DNA of 64,000 nt from Aquatica leii (GCA_035610365.1 CM069435.1:69437389-69501388), one strand, 5' to 3'; numbered from the stretch's first letter, positions 33,457-44,859 are shown. Notes: generated by a model not told the origin, from the letters alone. Made by a program: numbers and translations.

Positions 33457-33845
33457 TTTCTAGAAGATATAGCGAAAAGTGAGGAACGATCGAGAAAGAT
33501 TCGCCGATGTCTATAAAAGCCGAAGATGGAAATCGTAGGTCAGTTATTGCTGGAATGTGAATGCATGCAGTATTAAATAAATAAGCAAGTGAAGATAAAT
33601 AAGTGATTAGCACGTGCGGAGTTTTAAATAAATCGAGTGAACGTGACTATCAGCTGTGAAATCCGAGGACGTTATCTAATCTTATCTTAAGTGTTATACA
33701 ACCGTTATACATAAATTATAGTGTAAGTGTTTTTATTATTAGATTTAATTAGTTCCGTTAATTTAAAAGTATACATATTTCTATAAAAGTAAACGTAGTT
33801 TTAATCGTTTAAATAAATTAGTTTTTAAGTAATAAATTCGTTACA
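33401..33845 (+). repeat. 3' LTR of gypsy copy B
   Basis: Identical by eye to the 5' LTR. It is followed directly by the target duplicate atat (33846-33849). Confidence 0.95.
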
Positions 33846-33904
33846 ATATGTATCACTCGTCAGTATTAGTGAATTTCGTAATTTTTTTAATTGCATTTAG
33901 CTAG

Positions 33905-34139
33905 AATTCAAATAAGATTACTTTTAAGTCTATTGTGTTTATAAGCGACTTTAGGCTTAGATCGCGTCGTTGTTAAACACCCAGACTTAGGCTTGGTCCT
34001 AGTCTCTTCTTGAGAGCCAAAACAAGTAGAACTTGGCCTTTGCCGTACTGTTGTTCGTGAACCCAAACAAACTGACGTTTCGCAAGACATTGCAACTTGC
34101 ATCTTCAGAGTGGTAAATGTCACTGAAAGAAAAAGTGTA
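33905..34139 (-). repeat. Repeat R (copy 1) with hammerhead-like core
   Basis: On the minus strand this ~235-bp repeat runs from TTTCTTTCAGTGACATTTAC to about TAATCTTATTTGAATTC. Further copies lie at 60028-60278 and 61866-62075. The core 34078-34108 reads, on the minus strand, CTGAAGA, a possible GCAAG/CTTGC stem, then GAAAC, which matches the CUGANGA...GAAA pattern of hammerhead ribozymes found in Penelope-like elements. It lies 56 bp beyond the gypsy LTR. Confidence 0.6.
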
Positions 34140-34149
34140 AATGACGATA

Positions 34150-36508
34150 ATTTTATAAATCTATTATGGTACATGTATAATACTAATCCTCAAAATACTT
34201 TGAAATGTTTTGAAATTTTTACACATTGTATTACAGTAACGAGTAACGAATATTTTGCGATACCATCTACTTTGTCGGTACCTTTACAGCTTAAAACAAT
34301 AATTTTTTTAGAATTTTTGGATTAATTATATTAGTGCGTATATTTTGCCATGTTTGTCAATCGATGTCATTTTGAACTGTTTTTGTATATATGTACATAT
34401 TTTTCGTAATATTACCATTTTTAATCGTTTGCTAATGTTTTGGCAAATAACACAGACTAATTTGTCTTGTTTGGCTTCATTATTTTTGACATTGTTTTGT
34501 AGAATAATACAATTCGTATTGTTTATTTGTTGGTCAAATATGCAAAAAAGGTAAAAAAAGATTTTTTGGTTTATACTTATTTCACAAGGACTATTTCTGT
34601 TTGTTAAAATTTTTAAGTTTCTTGTTCTACCTTTTGATTGATATGCAATATAATTTCAATACTTAAATACGCTAAAACAACTTAATTTTTGTATTTGTAT
34701 TAAACATTATTATTTGACTAGTTATTGTATTTTGTTTTGAAATACACAGCAATACGTTTTAGTATTTAACATACTATTTTACTTCACTTAATTAGGTTTA
34801 GTTAGTAAGTAAACTATAAAAACTTACATTTCTATTTTAAACTTATTTTTAAAAAAATACGTACGATGTTTACTTAATTTTTAATACACACAAACACATA
34901 TGTATATCGTTTCAATAATAAATTATTGATAAATCAGTTTTGAAAGTTTGCGTTTAACAAACGTGGTTGTACATTTGTTAGTGTAATAATTCATTTTTCT
35001 AAAATTGTTTATTTTATGCGATAGTAATTTGTTACCAAAATATTAAAATTTATAAAAAAGTTTTGTAAAAATGTTCTGCGTCAGCATTCAAAAATATTTT
35101 AGATATGTTAACACGTCGAACAAAACAATTAAAATCTATGTGTAGGTGGATTTATTTCAAACTTTCTTAGTTCAATGCTTTGGTATATAAATAAAACGGT
35201 CAATACCATTACACTTTAACGCCCGATTTGTATTTTTTATTCGTTTTAAGCAATTGCGTCAGATTTTCTTAAAAAACCGTTCTTTTATCGACTTATTCAA
35301 AAATAGTATCTCACAAAGATGAGCTATGTGATTAATTTCCGTTTGAATATCTCGTAAAATCCCGATGCGTCGCATTCTTTTATTTACTCTAAAAATAAAA
35401 TGTCGGTGTCCATTTGAAAATACTAAAAAAAAACAATATTAATTCTTTGTGATCTTGCTTGCATTTTCCGTTCATTGCTTTCAGTAGAAACACGTGCAGC
35501 AGGAATCATGGTAGACGATGTTGAATGGATGCCTGCGTCGTTACTAAGATGAGTTATTTTTGGTGAAGGAATGCGTCGGGACGCCAACAGCGTCTGTGGT
35601 TCTTTGGCTTGAAGCCATCAACCACCTCCTGCTGCACTACCTATCCTAACTTGCAGCCACTGACTCATTAAATCTTGACAATTGTTTTAATCAATTATGA
35701 ATGATGTTAACTATTAAGCCCTTGCCGATAAGCAGAGCTATTTATTGATTACACAAAATCAAAAACTTGTTTTGTTTCCTGTAAATCTATTATTAGAAAG
35801 GCTTTGTTTGAGATTTTACAGATGGTACTTAAATACATTGTGTGTAGAATAAAACAATTCGTAATCATGGAAGTAGCCACCTACTTGATTTTCTAAAGTG
35901 CATTATTTAAGGAACACATTTAATTAAGAGTAAAAAACGCATAGAACTTACAAAAAACAAATATTTTTGTTACTATTTAAAAAAAATTAATGATTGATTT
36001 GGTTACTTAGAATTTGCAAATGCTCTTCCTACGTTTTCTAAATATAATGTACATATTTTGTATTTGATTAAAAATAACGCCCGTTATCAAAGTTTTGCGT
36101 AAATAGTGACGCTTTTTTATTAATATTTTGTAGAAAATAACTAAAAAACAATATTTTTACAATAATACTCAAAAAACTTTAACTAATTTTCTTTGTTGAC
36201 TTTAGTTTTGAATTGACCAAATTATTGTAATGATAATCTAGTCGGACTTTACCATGATATTTAAATAACAAAATACAGTTCGTATCTGTTTTATAGATAT
36301 TATATTATCACATATCAAAGTAGTATTATCTATAACATGTTTTTAACGTATCAATATTATAGATATTAGAGGAATCTCTAAAACTAAATGCAACATAGTT
36401 TTTAATAATGACATATGTGGGTCTTAGAATATGGTCTTTTTAACTAAAATCTTTTCAATTATGCCCAACTTCCGTTTGTATCGGAAGTAGATAGCAACTT
36501 TGTTATTT
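34150..36508. other. AT-rich interval with one GC-rich island
   Basis: Very AT-rich with no gene recognised, except for the structured GC-rich island at 35494-35637 listed separately. Confidence 0.45.
35494..35637. other. GC-rich fold-back island: structured RNA or coding exon
   Basis: GTGCAGCAGGA (35494-35504) pairs perfectly with TCCTGCTGCAC (35627-35637). Inside lie the hairpins GACGC-caaca-GCGTC (35580-35594) and TGGTT...GGCTT-g-AAGCC...AACCA (35597-35624). This is a multi-stem arrangement in an otherwise AT-rich area. On the minus strand one frame is open for about 60 codons (WLQAKEPQTLLASRRIPSPK...), so a protein-coding exon of an unseen gene is an alternative. I cannot choose between them. 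Confidence 0.4.
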
Positions 36509-36510
36509 TA

Positions 36511-37936
36511 AATGGAACACCCTGTATATTTTTACATTTTTTGGAATTGTATGTTTACTGTTTATGAGATATTTTAAAAAGAATTAAAAAAATACAGTTG
36601 TTGCTTATTATGAGCGCGTTTATAAGTTTGTCCTAAAAAGAAAAATTATTTTAAAATTTTGGTATTAGCGTAATCAAGTAGCCGTCTTTGTCCATGTAAA
36701 TTCAAAATTTCAATTTATTGTAATATATGTCCACAAAAATTGTACCATTCCGAACTTTTCAAAATACCTAAAACTTCATTATTTCTAATGGAACACTTTG
36801 TGTTTTATTTTATTTTTGAATTTTACATAACTTTTAAAGATAAATTCATAAGGGATGTCCTATATCTAAATTTTATACTTTTTCAAATATAAGGCTTTAA
36901 AAGTAAAAACTACGAAACTAAGTAAAATTATAAGAATTTTTAATAAGGTTTTTGAAGAAAACCTTACAGCAAATCACTTAACAAATTTAATATTTGTTTG
37001 AATAATAAATAAAACAATTTATAACGTTCAACTCCAACAACTAAACATCAAAAAGTTATAAGTGTTCAAAAATATTGCCATTTTGGTCTAGACATTTGTC
37101 TACTCTTGTAAACAAGTTTTTATTTACTGCACATTGAATTTTGTCCTGTTCTAAGTTGTTAAATAGATGCAGCATTCTTTCTATCATCGTCGTCTTGTAT
37201 CCTAACCAGAAGCTATTCGCAAAACTCCGTGCGTAATGGCAATTCTGTGAGTTTCAAATTTTGGACTTGCCAATACTTAAAAGGTTGCCATTTGTGTTTC
37301 ATTAAAATTCTGTGTATGGTCTTAAATGACACAGTAATAAATCTGGATAGTTCACGTAAACTGGAGTTATCATGTGCAGCAAAAAAACTAACACGGTAAT
37401 TTGTAAGTACACATTGTCCAACACTGGAATTTCTTCTTACTTTGGCACGAGAAAATCCACACTCCACATAGTTTTTTAATAGCGTGCGAATAACTTTAGG
37501 GTCGGGCCTTGGCCTGTTCGGAAAACGTTCCGCAAATGTTCGGCACGTGCGTAATAAAATTTTGTTACACTCGCCGTAAATTATAATTAAATTTAAAGAA
37601 TCTTCATTGGAAAACTCTATACGAGGCATTTTATGCAAATTAATTTGACGTTTTTGTGATTCTTTTGTTTTAACGTTTTCTTCAAAAGCTTTACTAAATT
37701 TTTTTTATAATTTTACTTAGTTTCATAGTTTTTACTTTCAATACTTTCAAAGCCTTATATTTCAAAAATTATAAGATTTAGATATAGGACATCCCTTATG
37801 AATTTATCTTTAGTTTTTTTCAATCTTTTAACATATCTCGTAAACGGTAATCATACGGTATAGAGTGCGCTTATGAAACTTAACCTAGAATTCAGCAAAT
37901 ATTCCAAAAATGTAAAAATATACAGGGTGTTTATTT
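36511..37936. mobile_element. mariner-like element with long inverted arms (1.4 kb)
   Basis: TA dinucleotides flank the element (36509-36510, 37937-37938). Ends read AACACCCTGTATATTTTTAC inward on both sides. A second pair of inverted arms (about 36825-36970 and 37660-37815, sharing CATAAGGGATGTCCTATATC) gives a fold-back layout. Between the arms, on the minus strand, is the N-terminal half of a mariner-type transposase (37213-37638). The TA target and HTH-type transposase support the Tc1/mariner superfamily. Confidence 0.8.
37213..37638 (-). pseudogene. mariner-type transposase, N-terminal half
   Basis: 141 codons open. It begins MHKMPRIEFSNEDSLNLIII and has ERFPNRPRPDPKVIRTLL and SVSFKTIHRIL-like HTH text. 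It ends RTEFCE, the start of the R..FCEW block that precedes the first catalytic Asp in this insect family. The catalytic half is not recognisable beyond 37213, where the inverted arm begins soon after. It cannot make an active transposase. Confidence 0.75.
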
Positions 37937-37938
37937 TA

Positions 37939-39469
37939 CGAAGTGGCGATATTTTTTTTTAAACTTTTGTGATAATATCATTTGCGTTTATAGTAAGTAC
38001 GATTAAACTTGTACAGAATTAAAGACAATAACATCGTGATCTACCTACTAATTTTGTCCTAAAAGAAGATCTTTATTTAATTTTAAAGTAAACTTTTTAA
38101 ACATTTTAAAGCAACCTGCAAATACTGGATGTGAGATAACACTAAAATTTGTTTATTATTATGTAAAACTACTCAACTTATTTGATAACCATTTGGATAA
38201 ATATAATGGGTACTACGTAAAATACATAACCCTATAAAGTCAGAGGTTCTATTTTTGACATTGTACCTAAATAAACGTGTACCTCAAGAAACGTACATCA
38301 AAAAACAAATACGTTTCCTAAGAGCTACTTTGACCAATCGTTACGAAGCATACGTTTTTGAAAACGCATACGTTTGATGTTTGATGCAACATTGTAAAGC
38401 GTTTGTAATCGACGTTTGTTTGACAATTTTGACATGCTTTGACGGGTGATAGGAGTGTTGATAACACTGTTTTTTTAACCATTTTTGTTTCAAATGTTCA
38501 TAAACACTAGCATCGAACTCTTCATTTTAGAACTTCATTACAACACTGACCGTTGTGTTTTTGTGAACGAGGTTATAGCAAAACTTTGATGTACTATCAA
38601 ACACTTCACTAAAAGCGATTAATAACCACGTTCTTCAAAAGTGACTAGAGTCATCTAACAAAAAATCATTCTTAAAATTGTTTGATTGATGGTAAATATA
38701 ATAATATAATATAAGCTTCGTGCTTTCTGAAAATCTAGCGTTTACATTGAAAATTTTCGCGTCGCAAATCTATAATTCTTAATAAAAATAGCACATTCAA
38801 ATTTTATTTACTATTATTTGAATATTAATAGAATGGTACAATTTTTTATTAATGCATAAATGTTAAACAACATAGTAAGCATAAGTTCAACAATTTTACA
38901 AAAAATGTAACTACGTTAGGTGCATATAATAAGAGAATAAATAAGAAATATTTTAAATTATTATTATTCTGCATATACCAGAAGTCTTTTTGAAACATTT
39001 ACAAAATTAAATCTTAGAATAGTTACAAGTTTTAATAACAAGTTTTAATATCTTTTGAGCAATTCTAAAGAATTAGTGAAAATGCAAGGTAACTTAATTG
39101 TAAAGATTGTAATCACGAAAACATGGGCAAACAAAAAGACCTATAATTATATATTAAATATCGACGTTTAGAGGTCTGTTGTTGCTTGATAATAAGCACT
39201 GGATATATAAGAGACATTTTTTTAATTAAACAAGTTAACCACAAGAGTTAACGTTATTGTAATGAAAGTTTATAAATCTTCAAAAACAAAGATTTATTAA
39301 TGATAATAATCAAGCGTTACAAAGCGTAAACGCTGGTAGTACAAATAACTTAGTTTTTTAATATTAATTTAGTATTGTTGTCGCTGATGATTGTAGCTAT
39401 CAAAATACGTTTGAGTTTTATAAGATACATTGATGAGCGCGGTTTAACTTGCGGTCGCTACATAGGTGT
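37939..39469. other. AT-rich interval, no gene recognised
   Basis: No frame of note. Words related to ACGTTTG/CAAACGT cluster around 38275-38430 and may be remains of a small element, without visible ends. Confidence 0.4.
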
Positions 39470-42400
39470 CATCATCACTAGTCATTTTTTGTGTTCATTG
39501 TTGAACATAGGTTTCCCCTAGTTGATGCCAAATGGTGCGGTCTTGATCTGCTCCAATCCAGTTAATTGCTCTGCGCTTTATATTATCTGACCACCTGGTT
39601 AGTATTCTAACTCTATTTCTTTTACCTTGTCGTGGTCTCAATCTCAGAACTTTCTTGGACCATCTATCTATATGCCCTGCCCATTTCCACTTCGCTGTTG
39701 TTATGCGCTTTAATATGTCACAAACCCCTGTTTTTTCTGTATATAATCGTTTGTCAATCTATCGGATAACTAACCTTGAGCGTTCTTCTTTCCATTGCTA
39801 TTTGCGTTAATTCCTTTGCTGAGCGTTTTGTTTGAGTTAATGTTTCTGCACTATATGCTGGTACTGGCAGAACACATTAATCATAAACTTTGAGTTTTAA
39901 GCACATAGATATGTCATTTCTAAATACATGATTTAGTCTTTCAAATGCTGCCCATGTGTGACCAATTCGTCATTATAATTCGCAGGTTTGGTCGTCTCTT
40001 CTCAGATTTATTTCATGTCCCAAGTATTTGCATAAACAATTTTTTTCTATTTCTGTGTCATCCACCTTTGTATTATTACTTAGGACAAAATTTGTCATTA
40101 TTTTTATTTTGTTGAAGTTTAACTTTAAACCAGCCTTCTGCGTGCCAGTTTTTAGTTCTTGTATTATTTGTTGTGCTTCTCCAATGATCTACGTTATTAA
40201 TACAACATCTTAAATTGCTCAACTTTTCTTCTTCTATATTTATGCCTCTATTGCTCCACTCTAATGTTTTAAATGCAGTGATAAACAATTTGGGACAGAT
40301 TGAATCTCCCTGTCGCACTACTCGTTCTAACCTGATTTCATCTGTATTCTTCGTGCAGTTTGATACTTACCGTAGCATTATCATTTATATATAAAGTGAA
40401 TCAAAATATGTGGGAAGTACAATAACTATAATTAATAGAGAAAAAAAAGTTAGAAAAAAGTTTTTTTTTGTTTTTGTTCTAAAATAATTAAATGTGATCG
40501 ATTATTTTTTGTAGTTGTTAATGAGTACTTAAAAACAAAAAATGTGAAAATTTAATAAAAATAAAATAAGCAGAAGAGGGATTTTTAGAGTACCTGTGCT
40601 CTTAAATCTTCTTGAAGTTTTTTTCTTGATTTAAAAATTGTGTTTGATAGGAAATTTTATTCGTAAAGTTTTTTGTCTCTAATAAAGTTTCGATGAAACG
40701 CATCGTTTTACTTTAAATAAATAAAACGTTGTTTTAGAAGACGAACCACTCGTGATTGAGAAACATGGAATCTTAGAGAAACTCGTCTCGTATTGTTATT
40801 AGGATGATTGTTTATTCAATTCAATATTCTTTCTTCCAAAAAAGAAATAATAACTCTTTGCCGACCGGAGTATATTCGTTTTTTGAAAGATACGAAAACC
40901 GCTGAAATGTTTTTCTAAAAGAAAAATAGTAAAAATAATTGCTTTATGCAATCTTTTTGGTTACCTATTCCGTATAGCACGATTAGGGAGCAAACTACGT
41001 AACGTCTTGCTGCCGCTGCAGTATTACCATCCACATAAGTTTGCTGTTTATTTTTTTAAGCAAAACAATGCGTTAAATCAAAACTTTACAAGAGACAAAA
41101 AAGTTTGCAAATAAAATTTCTTATTAAACACAATTTTTAAATAAAAAAATAACTTAAGATTAAAAAGCTCTAGAAGATTTAACAGTGGAGGTACTCTAAA
41201 AATCCATCTTTTGCTTATTTCTTTTTACTAAATTTTCACAGTTTTTTTGTTTTTATAGATTCATTAACAACTACAAAAAATAGTCAATTACATTTAGTTA
41301 GTTTAGAAGTCATTAATAAAAAAGTAATTTTTTTCCAACTTTAAAGACCTAATTACCATTTACCTGTGCATGCTAGTATATAAGTTTATTTAAATAAACA
41401 TCTTTATTTTATGCCTATTATTTATAGTTATCGTACTTTCTACATATTTTGACTCACCTTGTATATCTTATAAGATTTTGATACCTAAAGTCTATACGAC
41501 ATTAGTTTTGTGCAGTTAGTATAACCTACAGTTCAACTTGTCAAACGCTTTATGAAAGTCTATAAATGTTAGAATTAATGGTTTGTTATATTCCACACAT
41601 TTCTTAATAAGCGTTTTGACTGTTTGTAGCTAGTCGTTTGTGTTGTATTTTGCTCAAAATCCAGCCTACTCCTTAGTCTGATAGAAATCCAATTTTGTTC
41701 GTCGTTGCTACGGCTTTTACACAGCTCCTTATAAAATTCTATTTTCAGCAGTTTGCTACGGTTGGTCACCAACCGTTTTATGTCATAATTTATTTGAAAA
41801 ATTTCCATTCAACCGTTTTTTAGTCTACTTTTTTAAACTTTCAAGCTTTTGTTCTTTTCTATAGTCTGCGTTATTTGGTCTATATTATATCTCCTGATGT
41901 CTTTTCTTATAGCTCTTCTTATTTGTTTATTGAACTCTCGGTATTTTTTTTTGTCGGTATCGGCTTGTCTTGGTAGCTTTCTTTTTTCCTTTACTAGTTG
42001 TATTGTATTATCGCTGATTATACTTATTTTATTTTTTGGTTTTTGCCACATTCCTTTTCTGATTTTTTAATTGCTGTTACAATTCTATCGTTTATTTTAT
42101 CTACGGTCGTGTATTTCTCAATTTTATTTCTTAACTCTGTTGTTATAATGTTTGGATTTCTTGTCAAATCTATAAAGCAATTTCATGTTTTGAGTTTTTT
42201 AGCTTTCTGACTATTTTTTCTAGCTTTATATTCATTGTAACGGTGGTTTTCACCATTCCATGGTCGCTACCTATAAAGAATTTGTTAGGACGTTTACGTT
42301 TTTTGTGATTTGCTTTTTGTCAATTGCTATAAAACCTATTTCACTTCTCGTCTTTCCATCAGGGATTTTTTATGTCCATTTACGGTGTTCCTTCTTTTTG

Positions 42401-42940
42401 AAAAAGGTGTTCATTAAGTATATGTTGTTCTGTAACAAGAAGTCTATTAATATTTTTTCTCGATTATTTCTTTCCCAACACCATAATTTCCAATTATTGT
42501 TTCTGCCTCATCTTTTCGTCTTTGAAAGTCTTCGTCGACATGGTCTGTCGTGGGTACATATACCTGTATTTCTTTGAGTTGGTACTTATTTTAACTAACA
42601 AGTATATTATGCGTGAAGATATGCTTTTTACTTGGATAACTCCACCATATGATCTATCCTCTTCTCTCTTGTGGTATAGTATATGTCACGATTTAGGAGT
42701 CATTAACTTTTAGTCTCGTTTCCTTAATTCACAAAGTCCCACTTTATCTGGTTCATATTTCTTCTTGTATTTCTTCTATTTTATCTTGCGCTAACAAGGT
42801 TCGTGTGTTGTATGTTGCAATATAAAGCGTTTTTAAACTTTGGCCTCTTTTAATAAAACTCATGTCTTCTCCAGATTTCTTGAGACAAACTGATTTAGTA
42901 TTAGTGTGAAATTTTAGCTTTGATGATTTACTCACATGTG
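39470..42940 (-). pseudogene. RTE-type LINE relic, split by a mariner-like element
   Basis: On the minus strand, in order: LYIATYNTRTLLAQDKIEEI (42832 downward, apurinic endonuclease start), degraded endonuclease, KKKYREFNKQIRRAIRKDIR (41950 region, the linker before RT), RT remains around 41575-41810, MRQGDSICPKLF (40318 downward, the RQGDxxSPKLF block), and the C-terminal RWSDNIKRRAINWIGADQDR block near 39590 ending at about 39490. This is the layout of RTE/BovB-like elements. A mariner-like fold-back element (40392-41461) interrupts RT. Stops and shifts are everywhere, so it is inactive. Confidence 0.8.
40392..41461. mobile_element. mariner-like fold-back element (1.07 kb) with ~350-bp inverted arms
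   Basis: TA flanks (40390-40391, 41462-41463). Ends read YAARGTGARTCAAAATATGT inward on both sides. The arms continue as diverged inverted repeats: 40392 to about 40735 pairs with about 41035-41461, for example the GAGTACC, AAGATTTAA and AGAGACAAAAAA words. The centre (40718-40880, minus strand) keeps mariner HTH text such as VISFLEERILNQ and VSLRFHVSQSRVVRLL. It inserted into the RTE LINE. Confidence 0.78.
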
Positions 42941-44093
42941 GTAATTATGTTTTAAAATTTGACATTTTGTATTTCTTCTTTCAAGACAGGGAGTTTTGGC
43001 TATTATCGCTCCGCGCTTGCCGAGCGTGTTGGAGCTTTTAAAACAGACGCCCAATTTGATTGCAGATGTTGTTCAGTCAGACGCTACGATTTGTTGCCAT
43101 ATAGTTTAGCTTGGAGATTATTGCAGTATATCGGGGTGTGGCACTTAGAACCATAGGTGAGAGCTGGATATCCCGCAAGGACCAGTTAATGGGAATCATC
43201 TCTTGTTTGCGCATTTGATGTGATAATTTCCACTCAAAGGTGCTACTTCTGCGGCATAATCTCATACATCCCTATCTATGTAAAACATTTTTACTTTCTT
43301 ATGATGAACATACCGAAGATGCATGTATGATCGTCGTTTTGGTTGCGATTGCTATATCGATGTCGCATCTATGTAAAACAAGGTTTTACTTTCTAATGAG
43401 ACCGCGCATATTAAAGATACTTTCGTCACCGTTTACCGCGCGGTCTAGAGCAATGTCGATGCTAAAAAATAATCGTTTGTTTTTCATCGGTATAGAATTG
43501 TTAGCATCAAAGTAACTTGCACACTCATTGATCAACTTATCAGGTAGCATTTACTTACTCATCAAATAAAATAAATGTTATAACGAAGCAACGTGCGATC
43601 GTTGTTACGATTTTTTGTATATGACCTTAACATTTGATAAACACGAACTTCTTGTTGTTTATCTAGCGTAATAGACAGACAAATTTTATAGATAACAATT
43701 AATGTCAGTTGTCATTCATTACCATCGTTTATGAATAATTAAGTTATGTGTGTTAAATAATCCGTACACGTTTAATTAATTAATTTAATTTATGTTCAAC
43801 TTTACAACAAAATCCCAATTTTTAAAGCTAAACCACGTCCCCCATGCACATTGATGACATTGATGTAAGCAGCTACCGTGATCTAAACCACGATTGCAAC
43901 CTAAATCGCAGCCTGAACCGCTACGTAAGCCGCAACCGTGCTCATCGATGCGTCTTTGGTATGTTCGGTATGTTGTTGTGCTGTTTGATGTTGTGATTTA
44001 TGTTTAAGGCTAGGAGCTATCAGAATTACCAGACTATAATAAAAAACAAAATAAATTATTTGTGTAAAAAAAATGATATAAGTACAACAAAAG
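42941..44093. other. Probable LINE 5' region and short repeats
   Basis: 42941 to about 43240 may be the 5' untranslated part of the antisense RTE copy. The phrase CTATGTAAAACA...TTTTACTTTCT occurs at 43279 and 43370, a 92-bp spaced duplication. At 43875-43940 an imperfect 12-bp tandem pattern (for example aatcgcagcctg, aaccgctacgta) runs for about five units. No gene is recognised. Confidence 0.4.
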
Positions 44094-44109
44094 AAAATAG
44101 TATTGTTAT

Positions 44110-44859
44110 TAAATTATTTTTTGGGTAAATGGTGTATATTTATTTAGAAATACAAATTGCTAGCTTTCGAACTTTGTCTAAGTTCTTCGTCAGGCAAAAA
44201 TTAAATTAATTTGACAATTATAAAAACTAAGGTAACTAAAAACAATAACTATAAGGGAACTAGATAATAAGCGCAAGTATTTAGCTACAGCATTCGCTCG
44301 AAGGTCTAAAGGAAAACCACCATAAAAACTCTAGACGTAGCTTAAGTGTCAATGGTGGACAAATTAAGATTAAGAAATAACAGGTAACCATGTGTCAGAA
44401 AGTTCGTAACCACTGTCTCTATTGAAATTGTTAGGATGTTTGATAATTTCAATAGCTTCTCTAATCTTTCTTGATTTCCAGTTCTTTGTTTTAGAAATTG
44501 TTTTAGTTTTCTCAAAGTTTATATCATGAAGAGTGTCAAGTGCATGTTCGGCAATGGCAGACTTAGTAGGTTGTATTAAACGAAGATGTCTTTTATGTTC
44601 TTTTAATCTCGTATCTATAGTTCTACCCGTTTCGCCAATATATACCTTGCCACAAGTGCATGGGACTTGGTACACTCCACAGGTATTGTAAGGTATTTTG
44701 TCTTTTAAAGGATTCAACAAATTTTTAATCTTAGTAGTAGTATTATAAGCTACTTTTATCTTATGTTTACTTAGTATTGTTCCAATTTTGTCACCATATA
44801 TATACACCATTTACCCAAAAAATAATTTAATAATGTTTTATGGTGAAAGTTTTATGTCT
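44110..44859 (-). mobile_element. 5'-truncated Penelope-like element with 16-bp target duplication
   Basis: The same 16 bp, aaaatagtattgttat, lies at 44094-44109 and 44860-44875. Inside, the two ends are inverted copies of a ~33-bp unit (TTATTAAATTATTTTTTGGG... left, reverse complement right), an arrangement known from Penelope-like elements. The element keeps only the C-terminal GIY-YIG gene part (44370-44810) and the 3' repeat with a hammerhead-like core at 44165-44193. A related 3' end occurs at 57835-57990. Confidence 0.85.
44370..44810 (-). pseudogene. Penelope-like GIY-YIG endonuclease domain, truncated upstream
   Basis: 146 codons open. The reverse transcriptase end is followed by CGVYQVPCTCGKVYIGETGR and DTRLKEHKRH, with the GIY-YIG strands as GVY and YIG and the catalytic Arg in GRTIDTR. 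SAIAEHALDTLHDINFEKTK and WKSRKIREAIEI follow, ending in SDTWLPV, all typical of the C-terminus of Penelope-like proteins. The key residues look intact but the RT is missing, so it is a dead-on-arrival fragment. It reads well, consistent with a fairly recent insertion. Confidence 0.88.

Larger units (their letters stand above)
27191..33845 (+). mobile_element. Full-length Ty3/gypsy LTR retrotransposon (copy B) encoding a macro domain and CCCH finger
   Basis: Two 445-bp LTRs (27191-27635, 33401-33845), starting TGAAACG and ending TTACA, read as identical base for base. The target duplication is atat (27187-27190 and 33846-33849). Internally the order is primer-binding site, gag, protease, reverse transcriptase, RNase H, integrase, macro domain, CCCH finger, polypurine tract. 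RT-RNaseH-IN order assigns it to Ty3/gypsy. There is no env-like gene. The matching LTRs indicate a recent insertion, but gag, protease and RT carry frameshifts and stops and the protease Asp is lost. The copy therefore probably moved using proteins from another copy, or the sequence contains indel errors. The extra C-terminal part is the unusual feature of the window. Confidence 0.95.

Noticed and set aside
33908-34174. 88-codon minus-strand frame beyond the gypsy LTR
   Set aside because: Coincides with repeat R, which occurs elsewhere with stops; not treated as a gene.
38275-38430. Cluster of CAAACGT/ACGTTTG words as a possible element or binding-site array
   Set aside because: No ends, spacing or symmetry strong enough to support a claim.
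42959-43265. Possible small RNA gene or short proteins on both strands
   Set aside because: No box motifs, no known RNA fold, frames overlap; better explained as the 5' region of the antisense LINE.
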